A DNA stretch of 64,000 nucleotides from Trametopsis cervina (lineage: Eukaryota > Basidiomycota > Agaricomycetes > Polyporales > Irpicaceae), in assembly GCA_022385755.1 (NCBI GenBank), contig MU278353.1:234777-298776 (forward strand). The letters run 5' to 3'. The notes under the pieces were generated by a model. It worked only from the letters and a program-made list of their open reading frames with translations, had not been told where the DNA came from and searched no databases. Each line of letters starts with the position of its first letter. The first letter of the stretch is position 1. The position numbers and the translations under genes were made by a program. This document shows positions 36,707 through 46,834 of the stretch, in pieces.

Positions 36707-38912
36707 CACCTGGACCTCGCACACCTCTAAGCTAATTAGCTTGGCATACGGGGGGGGATGGGCAAGCTAACAAGCCACGTAGTTACTAATGTCCGCATAC
36801 TGCGAAATAATTGCTAGACTATTGTTTTATTACCGAAACAAGCTCCTATGTTATTGTGCGTTTGTATTGTCTCGGAAGTCCGCGTCTGAGTGTTTCCGCC
36901 CGGCGCCATTGCGTCACCATCATCATTCCATCACCCCGCACCGTGCCGACTGTCCCCGACATCACCCCCGCCTCCGCGCCCGCTGTCCTCGACGATGGAC
37001 AGTGAGTACTGCAGTTCTGCCCCTTCCCCTTCGATTTTCGTGATTCCTTTTGGTACTATGGGGTATTCAGGTGTAGAGATTACGAATCAGGTGTCAGATT
37101 AACAAAGTAACCGCTTGATCTTATAGGGGAGGCTGATCAGTGGGTGGCCACAGCACTATATATGCTGTACCCAGAGATCTACTAACCCTATCCTCTCGCA
37201 AACGTAGTTCATTGTGAAAGACGTTTATTAGTACGTTTCCAAGGCCTTAATATGCTTATATCATGGGTACCTATGTATAGAGCATCAAATTGATTGACTG
37301 ACAGGGAGGGGTGTCTCCCCATGTTCTACACGGTTTATCCAGAGTAGAATAACATTGTAGCATGCTTCCCTAAGCTATATAAACATATTTGAGACGTCCG
37401 ATTAGCTTTACAGAGCACGGGGAATGTGTGGTATGCATGTTCTCCTCCTGGTCCTCCTGGTATGTAAAGCGCCCTCCCACAGCTCACCCGCAGCTGGCGC
37501 ACTCAAAGCGACACCTGGAGAACCTGTTTATGTACTTCAACTATGTGTATATCCATCCACGGCCTGCCCGCCGTCCGTTCTATTGTGCTATGGGCGATGG
37601 AATAGGGTCAAGTGCGGAATGGGCACTCTGACACCATAAATGCCTTGATCCAAGTGGCTACAGCGCCGGGGGACGTTAGGTCATGTCTGGAGATTGCTGC
37701 CCATGTAAAATAACATACGAGTAGCACTTTGCTTGAAGGAAATCGGTGCAGAACAGCTGGAGATACGTCCAGATATCTCTGGTGCACACCAGCAGCTCAG
37801 GGATCTGCACAACAACTCTTGTCTCTCCCGGGTCTGGTAGACGGTTTCTCATGTATCTCCAGCAGTTCTGCATCGTTTTCATTGCGGTAAAGTGCTAATC
37901 GTATGGTATTTTACACGGGCAGCAATCTCCAGACATAAGCTAACGTCCCCCTGCGTTGTAGCAACTTGGATCAGGGTATTTAGGGTGTCAAAGTGCCCAT
38001 TCCGCACTTGACCCTATTCCATCGCCCATAGCACAATAGAACGGACGGCGGGCAGGCCGTGGATGGATATACACATAGTTGAAGTACATAAACAGGTTCT
38101 CCAGGTGTCGCTTTGAGTGCGCCAGCTGCGGGTGAGCTGTGGGAGGGCGCTTTACATACCAGGAGGACCAGGAGGAGAACATGCATACCACACATTCCCC
38201 GTGCTCTGTAAAGCTAATCGGACGTCTCAAATATGTTTATATAGCTTAGGGAAGCATGCTACAATGTTATTCTACTCTGGATAAACCGTGTAGAACATGG
38301 GGAGACACCCCTCCCTGTCAGTCAATCAATTTGATGCTCTATACATAGGTACCCATGATATAAGCATATTAAGGCCTTGGAAACGTACTAATAAACGTCT
38401 TTCACAATGAACTACGTTTGCGAGAGGATAGGGTTAGTAGATCTCTGGGTACAGCATATATAGTGCTGTGGCCACCCACTGATCAGCCTCCCCTATAAGA
38501 TCAAGCGGTTACTTTGTTAATCTGACACCTGATTCGTAATCTCTACACCTGAATACCCCATAGTACCAAAAGGAATCACGAAAATCGAAGGGGAAGGGGC
38601 AGAACTGCAGTACTCACTGTCCATCGTCGAGGACAGCGGGCGCGGAGGCGGGGGTGATGTCGGGGACAGTCGGCACGGTGCGGGGTGATGGAATGATGAT
38701 GGTGACGCAATGGCGCCGGGCGGAAACACTCAGACGCGGACTTCCGAGACAATACAAACGCACAATAACATAGGAGCTTGTTTCGGTAATAAAACAATAG
38801 TCTAGCAATTATTTCGCAGTATGCGGACATTAGTAACTACGTGGCTTGTTAGCTTGCCCATCCCCCCCCGTATGCCAAGCTAATTAGCTTAGAGGTGTGC
38901 GAGGTCCAGGTG
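36707..38912. mobile_element. 2.2-kb giant palindromic (foldback) transposable element
   Basis: The whole interval is one inverted repeat centred at 37809/37810. Left arm 36707-37768, right arm 37851-38912, loop about 82 bp. Every pair of coordinates sums to 75619 across the arms, so there is no net indel. The outer ~920 bp of the arms appear identical; the inner ~140 bp (37628-37768 against 37851-37991) differ at about 15% of positions. The ends read CACCTGGACCTCGCACACC inward, and 8-bp direct repeats flank both sides, as for hAT-like elements, although the terminal bases are not a classic hAT end. No transposase frame is present; the 64-84-codon frames mirrored in both arms have no protein features. 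Non-autonomous element, recently inserted or recently homogenised. Confidence 0.92.
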
Positions 38913-38920
38913 TTACTTGC
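38913..38920 (+). repeat. right 8-bp target-site duplication
   Basis: TTACTTGC, identical and in the same orientation as 36699-36706; direct support for insertion of the palindrome by transposition. Confidence 0.85.
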
Positions 38921-39133
38921 TTGATGCAAGTATGTCCGCTGGATGGACTCTATCCGCAGCTGAAGTGATGCGAAGGACTGCTGAACAGCAGGGTGGTGTT
39001 CACACTGCGCTTGTATACATCAATGCTGACATTACATCTTCAAGACCTCATGTATCACATTACACGACATAACTCTATCATATGATAATAAAGATACCAT
39101 CCTGGAACCATAACACGCGAATTGGAAGCATCA

Positions 39134-40930
39134 TCAGACCGCATGTGTAGACACGCTCGGCGGCGGGATGTCCAAGCTTCCTGCGCGCACGGAGCTCATC
39201 TCCATCCCATCCACTCCGTCCATCCTGTCTGGACCAGTCAAGGCGACCTCAACCTCAGACCCGCCAAACGCAAGCCCGCCCGTCTTCGCGTCCACACCGG
39301 CATCAGGGAACGCTGTGCTCTCCGTTCCATCCGTCCAGGCCGCGCCCGTCCGCCCCGTTCCCATTGTGGTGGTAGTGGCAGTGGGCGCACGAGCCCCGGA
39401 GCGTTTACGGTTCTCGATACCGCTGCCGTTGCCGAATCGGAGAGTGGATGCGTTGGTGAGCGTGTTGCCGTGCTGATCGACGAGTACAAGCGGGCTGTGG
39501 ACGAGGATGACAACGAGCGTCGGGTAGATGCCCTGCATGTGCGCGTAAGGCACAGATCGTCAATCGCAAACGCGATATCAAAAATGGAAAGAAGAAAGAG
39601 CGTGAATACATCGACACGAGAGGAGAGTGTGGGAAAGTGGTACGTACGACAATGGAGCTCGTCGTATATTGATACACCTCGAGCGCGAATGACAGTCCCG
39701 CGGACTTTGCGACGGCCGCGTTCAGCCCGTTGACACCCAGGATCGCCTCCGCGGCCTAGCAAACAGCGTATAAGAGTTCGCCACAGCAAGACAGATATCA
39801 AGCGAATAAGGGCGGGAGATGGAAGACTCACGAAGAAGAGCATGTAGAATATCCCAGAGTCAATGAGGACGGTCGTGATGCGATGTACGGGCGAGTAGAA
39901 GCGATGCCCACTCGACGTCGCACGCAGCGCGGGCTGGATCATCCGACGATACCTCCTGTAAATGCAACAAAGCCCCCGTCAGTCGCACATCCATAGCAAC
40001 GGCAACGTGAGGACAACAGTGACGTACCACGTCTTGATACCGATGAGCCCAGTCGCGACGGCGGCAGTGAAGAACTGAACCCAGTATGATGCGCTCTGAA
40101 TGTTGCGGCAGAACGGCGGGTGTGTGAACGAGCCGAACTGGAGGTTCGCGTCCGAACTACTGGCGCAGAACGTGACGAGACACGAGAGGACTATTCCGTG
40201 AACGATCGCTCAGCAAGAGCAGAAAAGGCAGGGAAGAATGGACAACAGGAAGGGGAAGTGTACGCACCAAGTGTTGCCGTAAATACGAGGCACGGGAGGA
40301 TGAGTACGACACGCTCGCGGCCGTCCCTCCAGAACGCGTACACGCGCCAGAACATGATCGCGTCACCCAAGAGCACCTGCATAATCCCGCTTATCAACTC
40401 AGAAATCTAATCCTGTGCCTGCCATGCCGGGACGCACCATGTACGCGTACACAACGTCTTCCACAAGCCCGAGCCGCAGCTGCGTCTTGCCTGCCTGCGC
40501 ATGTCTATCCGCGAGGGTACCGCCGGGTGTGAGGGCGCGCACAAAAGAATTGTCGACCTCGACGACGACATTATGCACATCTATGATCCACAGGGAGAGG
40601 TCCATGATGTACAGCGCCAGCACGATGGCGAGCGTCGCGCGTGAGATAAAGTGCCCCCGGCGCGACTTGTCCCTGCATGTGTATGTGCATCAGCGAGGGC
40701 GAAGCAATTAGGGAAGATTGGGGACGCACAGGAGGATGAAGGCGGCCTTGCATACTAAGACAGTGTATATCGCTAGCAAGGACGGCAGTGTTAGACTGTT
40801 AATGGCACGCTGGAGAAGCAGCGTGAGGATGCGCACCTACGACGAAAGTCTCTACCACCACGGACACGAACGATCGCAGGACGTCGGTCCCGATCTCGCT
40901 CAGCAGCGTCGCGTCGCCCGTCGAGCTCAT
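39134..40930 (-). CDS. multi-pass membrane protein, paralog B
   Basis: Same family and intron plan as paralog A. From ATG 40930: MSSTGDATLLSEIGTDVLRS, helices, VYAYM followed by LLGDAIMFWRVYAFW, LSCLVTFCASSSDANLQFGS, THPPFCRNIQSASYW, intron after IGIKTW, FYMLFFAAEAILGVNGLNAA, then VYQYTTSSIV/GIYPTLVVILVH. The N-terminus is nearly identical in pattern to A (T-D-[IV]-LRSF-[IV]-SVVVET), so A and B are closer to each other than to C. The hydrophilic tail (about 120 residues) differs completely from A and C, so only the membrane core is constrained. It lies about 200 bp from the right end of the palindromic element, which separates it from the secreted peptide genes. Function unknown. Confidence 0.85.
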
Positions 40931-40934
40931 CGAT

Positions 40935-41420
40935 GTCGACAGCAGGTTTTTAGCGCAGGGGAGAGCGTGTGTGCGCGAAGCACGATAGAATATTGGTCGC
41001 GCAGCAGCGGCTGGAGACGGGGCATATATGAGCGGCAGATTGCTCCCGGGGTCGCAGTGAATATTAATGTAAGGTTGGGTATGTGAAGGGCGGTTGCTTC
41101 GCGTGTGTCGGCCGCTGTAGTGGGAGCATCAGCATACGCAGGGATGTGCGGTCCAAAAGAGGTGACGCGCGAACGGGTTCTGTACGGCTGACGCGAGGGC
41201 GTCAGGAACTGGTGCGCGAAAGCAGAGGGGCGGTGAAAAGCGGTTTCGTGCGTGCGATAGGATCCTCGTCTTCGATAGGCCGTGTAGAAGATCACAAGAT
41301 CAGAGATGCAAGATGGATATGCGTTGGAGAACTTCTCACATTGCAATGATGCGCTTGGTTCTGAAGTTGAGACGAGCACCGAGCAGTTGGTTGTACATGG
41401 AGCAAGATGGAAGTCTGCTC
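40935..41420. other. intergenic, promoter of paralog B
   Basis: Contains a CATATATGAG element at about 41019-41028 that could be the minus-strand TATA box of paralog B. Otherwise no features seen. Confidence 0.4.
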
Positions 41421-41802
41421 TCATGGCTGTTGGGCGGTGTCTCTTGTAGGAAACGGCGCATGCACGGTAGGTAAATGAACGTGCACGGGCTGATACGAGG
41501 ACGGAAATACTGTCGGTGTGGTGTTATGCAAAGTTGTGTAAATGGCTAGCAGACCGATCATGAACATTGCAACGTTCAGTTCAGAGTAGACGCTTCCAGC
41601 GGGATCGTCTTTGGCCAAAAACGGGCCTCTCCATTCGAAAAAGCTTGGGTGCCCAGCCGCGCAATGCGAGACCGATCAGATCTGCGCAGTGGCCGTGGAT
41701 GGGACGAAGCCCGTAGGCAATAGCGCACTGGATGCCCGCGATGGAGTCAGAGCCCTCACTGTGGCGCAATGCAGCCGTGTAGATAGATGAGTTGGTCGCC
41801 AT
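41421..41802 (-). pseudogene. small hypothetical gene with a frameshift
   Basis: From ATG 41802 (MATNSSIYTAALRHSEGSDS) about 60 codons read well to LFRMERPVF. The frame then runs into a stop, while the neighbouring frame continues sensibly as AKDDPAGSVYSELNVAMFMI to a stop at 41421. The switch falls at a five-base homopolymer (TTTTT on the minus strand, about 41.61 kb). A one-base indel, either real or a sequencing error, would explain it; a very short intron is less likely. The second part contains a predicted membrane helix (NVAMFMIGLLAIYTTL). Product unknown. A diverged duplicate of its 5' part, without the start codon, lies at about 42.35-42.42 kb. Confidence 0.5.
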
Positions 41803-42098
41803 CGAGCTGAGGATTGACGTGCGGTGAGACTAATGATATAAATAGTTATAGAGACTTACTCACCAACGGTGTGAGATACATTAGCCCAGACGGACTCGCT
41901 CGCTCTCATGCACTTCGTCAAGCTACGACTACATTCAGAGTTTAGGGTTGTTATCTGGGAACGTGACGGATGTATAGTATGCGCTCTATCTACGTGTCAG
42001 AGGTTCATTGAGCGTGGGAGCGCAGTTTGATGCATCGATGGGAAGGCTCGCTCTTCCAGAGGTTAGTAACTTGATACTTGCGGAGACGAAGGGATAGC

Positions 42099-42417
42099 TT
42101 AGTCGTACGGCGAGCGCGTTGAGATGTTATCAGCCGTGGAGTGATATTATAGTTCGCGAGTTCGAGTATGTCGTCGGTGGATATACGCGTTGTGCCACGG
42201 AGCGGAAACAACTCCGAAACGAGAGTGCAAAGCACGGACATCACGGACAAGAAGACGCGTCGGGCGAGCGACATCGGGAGTGCAGGCCGTATGGGCGATT
42301 CAGCCGCCGGTGAGTGTGGACGGAGCACGACGCACGTACACGGAATAAACAGACGTATATCGCCGCCCGGAATAGAGTCTGTACCCTGGCTGTAGCGCAA
42401 TGCAGCCGCGAAGATAG
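42099..42417 (-). pseudogene. chimeric decayed duplicate of the two neighbouring genes
   Basis: The 5' part (42.35-42.42 kb) matches the start of the gene at 41421-41802 (SIFAAALRYSQGTDSI against SIYTAALRHSEGSDSI), but its ATG has become ACA. The 3' part resembles the C-terminus of the gene at 42765-44024: SLARRVFLSVMSVL against SLARRVFRSSMPLL, with matching stop contexts (AGCTTAGTCG on the plus strand). Flanking noncoding DNA is also duplicated (about 41.76-42.13 against 42.39-42.83 kb). This is a tandem-duplication remnant. Confidence 0.5.
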
Positions 42418-42764
42418 ATAAGTTAGTCCCTGTCGAACTGAGGGATTGGCACGGTGAGATCGATGATATGCAGAGTTATGATAGCTCCAAGTTCACTTAC
42501 TAACAGCATCAGAGAGCCCTGCGCGGGAGTAACTTGCCCATAAAGACCTGCTCGCTCTCACGTTGAACGGCGTCGGGTGCACAGTACCCAGAGTTTAGAG
42601 TTCCTATCAAGAGAGCATTGCAACGTGACGTTAATTATAGCACGCGCTACATCTGGATGTCAGAGGCTCGCTGTGCGTGGGAGTGCTCGGGCAATTGGAT
42701 GGAGATGCATGGGAGAGGATAATCTCCCAGCCGCCAGTATGCTTGCGGAAGATGGAGGGCTAGC

Positions 42765-44024
42765 TTAGTCGCGGGGAGAGTACTTTGTAGAATCGCGTTG
42801 CATTTCTCGTATTCGTGTGGATCGCCACTGAAGATAAGCGTTGAACCAGAAAACAGCGACGTTCCGGAGCCGAGAGACTAGGAGCAGGGGCATTGAAGAG
42901 CGGAAAACGCGCCGGGCGAGCGATGCTACAGGTGCAAGCCAGGATGCCGTCGAAGACGAGAGGAGGGCTACGCTACGGAGCTTCCTCCCGACACCGTCCA
43001 CGGACGTACAAACGAAGAACCGTCGGTGAGCGAGGGCGTCGCTCGTCAGATGTGACAGCTCAGGCGCAAGCTGTACTCTCCACGTCAAATCATCTCCCAC
43101 CCATCTCACGCGAGCCGTGTACTCGCGGTTTCCACCGCCGACCTGGGTATGCTCGACAGCGCGCCACCCGCGCCTGATATACTTCTCGAGGGCCTCGATT
43201 TCGTCGCGCTCGTTCGGCGTGCCGGGGTGGTGAAAGACGAGCATTTCACGATGCATGAAGGTGGCGCGCGGAAAGAGGCTGTATGCGGCGGCGTGCGAGA
43301 TGACGTTGAGTACGCACGCTGCATGGGGCGTCATGGTCAGAGTCTGCGCGGGGGATAAGACAAAACAAGGTAATAGGCTTACAGGAGTGGTATGTCTGGA
43401 GAATTACATCCAGCGGGGCTACGTCTGACACCGCGAGCTCGATTGTCCGCTTGCCTCTCACGAACACGAGAACGGTGAAGCACGGCCATGACGTGCACGC
43501 GTTCTTGAGGCTCAATGCAGCGCGCACCGACTCCTCTGGCGACGTTCGCTCGGACGGGACGAAAACGTACCCATCTGCGCGCAGGAAATCAACAACGACT
43601 GGGTACCAGCGATGCTCGACATACAAGTCGAGATCGGATTCCGGGTACGCAATACGCGCGAAGAACTGGACAGCGACAGATCCGCTGATGAGAAGACCTG
43701 TACGCGCTTGGAGGGCACGGAATGCAGAGACGGAGGAGAAGTAGGGGGTGAGGAGCCGGCGGATGTCGAACGCGCGATGGATGTAGGCCTGGATGACGAC
43801 GTGTATGGAGCGGGATGTGCGGGAGAGGATGAACAGCTCTAGGGGCTCAAGGAAGGAGCAGAGGAGGCTGGTAAGCTCCGGGTTGGATCTGGGAGTATGC
43901 TAGGGTGTTATGCGAGCTGGTTGCGTTTCTCGAATACCAGAAAAGAGACGTACAGAAATGTGCGGGACGCCTCCGTCAACATAGTCCGCTCCGGAGACAC
44001 TACCTCTCGGGCTGGGGCGGCCAT
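42765..44024 (-). CDS. uncharacterised protein with nucleotidyltransferase-like motif
   Basis: Basidiomycete protein of unknown role. From ATG 44024 a short exon (MAAPAREVVSPERTMLTEAS) joins LSNPELTSLLCSFLEPLELF, leading to GLLISGSVAVQFFARIAYPE followed by SDLDLYVEHRW. This GS...DxD pattern with about 14 residues between fits the minimal motif of the Pol-beta-like nucleotidyltransferase fold (hG[GS]...Dh[DE]h). A second intron (acceptor CATGCAG at about 43.32 kb) joins DVILQTYHS to SCVLNVISHAAAYSLFPRAT. The downstream part (to the stop at 42765-42767) has basic and aromatic residues. About 380 residues. The catalytic assignment is inference; many such proteins are probably inactive or antitoxin-like. 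Tandem relatives downstream are decayed. Confidence 0.7.
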
Positions 44025-44029
44025 TGCGA

Positions 44030-44465
44030 GCGGTCACCAGGGTCCCCTTGCACGGCGAGTTATACATCGTTCGTGAGAACAGGAGCGAGCTGTAGTCTCA
44101 GGAGAGGAAGCATATCAGAGACTTGAACAGAGCATCTGTTTGTTCGGCGAGCCTTCGCTGCGAGCTGTTAGTGAAGCTTTATGTTGTTGGGAAGACACGT
44201 TGGTGTCCGTGAGGAGCCTTGAGAGATTCACTGCTCGAGTCGTCGCCTGAGGTTACACATTGCTGCAGACACCATCGCGCGAGTTATACACCTGTCGTGA
44301 GAGCAGTAACAAAGTAAGGTCCCAGGAGGCACGGTATATCAGAACCTTGAACAGAGCATCTGTTTGTTCTGTGGAAGCTTGTCTCTTCGCTGCTAGCTGT
44401 TATTGTAGTGTTATGTGCTTGGGAATAGAGGTACGCACAACTTGAATCGTCGTCTGGAGCTACAC
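44030..44465. repeat. two-copy direct repeat, about 224-235 bp apart
   Basis: Copies at about 44035-44200 and 44270-44430. The 24-bp match beginning CTTGAACAGAGCATCTG occurs exactly at 44122-44145 and 44346-44369; flanking parts such as GAGTTATACA and CGAGCTGTTA/CTAGCTGTTA are diverged. It begins at the 5' end of the nucleotidyltransferase-motif gene. Confidence 0.7.
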
Positions 44466-44699
44466 AGTGCTGGTGGCAGCGTGGTAACGAAACAGAGCGT
44501 GCGATCATATGAGTTCTCATCGTCTCAGAGACTATCGTATGCCATGATGAGTACTTCGACGTTGTCGAGAGTATTGAGAAACAATAATAATGTTGGATAG
44601 AGAGTTGAAGATCAAATTCGTACGCGGGGATGTTGGGCGTCTATAGCGTTTCGCTCGCCACCACCATGTCTTCTGCCCTTCAAGACATATGCTCTTATT

Positions 44700-46830
44700 C
44701 CCCTGATTGCTGTTCAGTATGACCTTAGTGTGTACCACGACGGAAAAAGTCCAAAGTGACTCATACCGCAGCCATACAACTCACGACTTCGCAGACATCA
44801 GACCGTACGCTCTGGCTGGAAGTTTCCTCTAGGCGAACTGTTACTGCGGCTCTATGTGCTTTGGAAGACGTGCCGTTCACGGGGATAGGGAGTGCTCACT
44901 ACTTGTACAGATAGCTGAGGATCACAGCAAGGATCAAGTTTGTATCGACGCAATACCGGCAATCTTCTTCCTCTTTCCATCATCATCCAATATTGTCTTC
45001 CATCCTTTGGGATGCACGAGCTTGCTCTGATTTTTCACATCGATGTTTGGTGCGTACGGCAATGAAGGATGTCCAAAACGGCTCATTCCAAATATTTATG
45101 CACAGCCTGTCAGACACATACATACAACTTGTCAAGGAACAAATTGAGCTTCGGTAGCCTTTACGTCTTCCACTATCGTGCATATTTATCTCTCCTCTTT
45201 CGACCTTCCAGATGTCTACTCTGGCGGCCCTGATCCCTCCCCTCGGTGCTCGGTATGACCTTGGTGCGCACCATAGCGGAAGATGTCGAAAATGGCCCAT
45301 GCCACAGGATTGCTCGCAGCTTGTCAGAGACATGCAGCGCCCAATGACTCAAAGACGTCCGATTATATGCTCTGGCTTGGAGTCAAAGAAATTGCACTGT
45401 GTCGGTGGCATCATTGGGTAGAAGTAGATGATCATATGCGCTCTTGTCGTCTCAGCAGCCACTTTGTGACACGGTGAGTGTGAAGCCCATATCCGCATTG
45501 ATGTAGTATCGGCGCGGCTTTGGCTTTGACTTTCCATCATCATGCAATGCCTTCCGTTCGGATCCCTACTATATGTGCTCGGTACGACCTTGGTGCGTAC
45601 TGTAATGGAAGACGTTGAAAGGGTCCATGCCGCAAAACTGACAGCCTGTCAGACACATACAGTTTGTCATGCATACAACCTCGAAGACGTCAGAATATAT
45701 GTTGAAGCGCATCGCTGAGAGTATGAGAAACAACATCGAGAGCACCAACAGACGGCAGATCAGAGTGAGGATCAAATTCTTATTGAGTTTTTCTTCTTCC
45801 ACCATTGCGCACACTTATCTCCTCCGACGTTCGACATGTTTACTCGCATTTTCACCATCGGTTCTCGGCGCGACCTTGGTGCGCACCACAACGGAAGAGA
45901 CTCAAACGATCCATGCTAGCCTGTCAGACACATACAATGCGGACGGACCTCGAAGACATCAAACCATATGCTCTAGCTGAAAATCCCTGAGGCCACACGG
46001 CAGTGCGGCAACGATAGTCATCCTGTATGAACGGTGAGTACAGTACAAAGTTCATTCACATAGACGCAATATCGGCGCGAGGTTAACGTCCAGCGCTCTC
46101 GCTTGTGGCTCTCATTTTCCAGCATCATGCAATTATCATCGTCTTCCCCTTCCATCCTTCGAGATGCTCTGATTTCCGTCGTCGGACCTCGGTGCTCTGT
46201 GCACCACGCTGAGCAATGTCGAAAATGGCTCTCCCCGCAGAAACATTGCACAGCCTGTCATCGACAAACATAACGACTCAAACGACCCTGGCTGGAAGCC
46301 CCGCGTCGCTCGAACGCACAACCTCCGGTCCACACTGAGCTGAACGCTACCAGACCTCCCGCAATTGAACAGTGTGCAGTCTGTCACTGACAGTCACAAC
46401 GGCTCGGACGACATCAAAGCATGCGCACATATACCCTGGCTGGAAGTCGCGTCTCACTGGAACGCACGAGCTCCGGTCCGCACCCCCTTGAGCTACCAGA
46501 CCTTCCGGGACCACCAGAGTCGCGACACAGCCTGTCATCGACAAACACAACAACTTGGATGACATCATATCATGTTCACAGACACCCTGGCTGGAAGTCT
46601 TGCATCGTTGCAACGCACGACCTCCGGTCCGCACCCTCTCTAACGCGACAAAACTGCTAGACCTCCCAGAACTCAAGCCGCGACAGCAAACCAGCGTGCA
46701 CAGCCTGTCAAACGCATCCCAACCCGTGAAGCGCACGGATGGCCTGCACGACATCAAACCATCCGCGCAATCCCTGCACTGGAAGTCCCACCTCACTCAA
46801 ACACACGACCTCCGATTCTCACCCTCTTCT
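44700..46830. repeat. field of diverged tandem repeats, at least eight units
   Basis: The marker CAGCCTGTCA or a one-to-two-base variant recurs at 45103, 45317, 45642, 45917, 46251, 46377, 46528 and 46701, with a weaker one near 44768. Each is usually followed by a GACRTCARA-like word and by a CTCTGGCTGGAAGT-like word (44811, 45371, 46288, 46434, 46580, 46778). Spacing is 214-334 bp in the first part and shortens to 126-173 bp after 46.25 kb, where a further word CGCACGACCTCCGGTCCGCA becomes regular. The units are too diverged and unevenly spaced for a satellite or CRISPR array. No gene is supported inside. Confidence 0.75.
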
Positions 46831-46834
46831 CCTT

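Noticed and set aside
36789..37043. Mirrored open frames in both arms of the palindrome (also 37389-37631, 37988-38230, 38576-38830)
   Set aside because: They are identical only because the arms are inverted copies; composition, start context and lack of any domain argue against coding.
26099..37153. 15-bp match AGTGGGTGGCCACAG at 26099-26113 and in both palindrome arms
   Set aside because: A match of this length is expected by chance in 64 kb and is not at an element end.
44700..46830. CRISPR-like array
   Set aside because: Repeats are diverged, unevenly spaced (126-334 bp) and the genome is eukaryotic.
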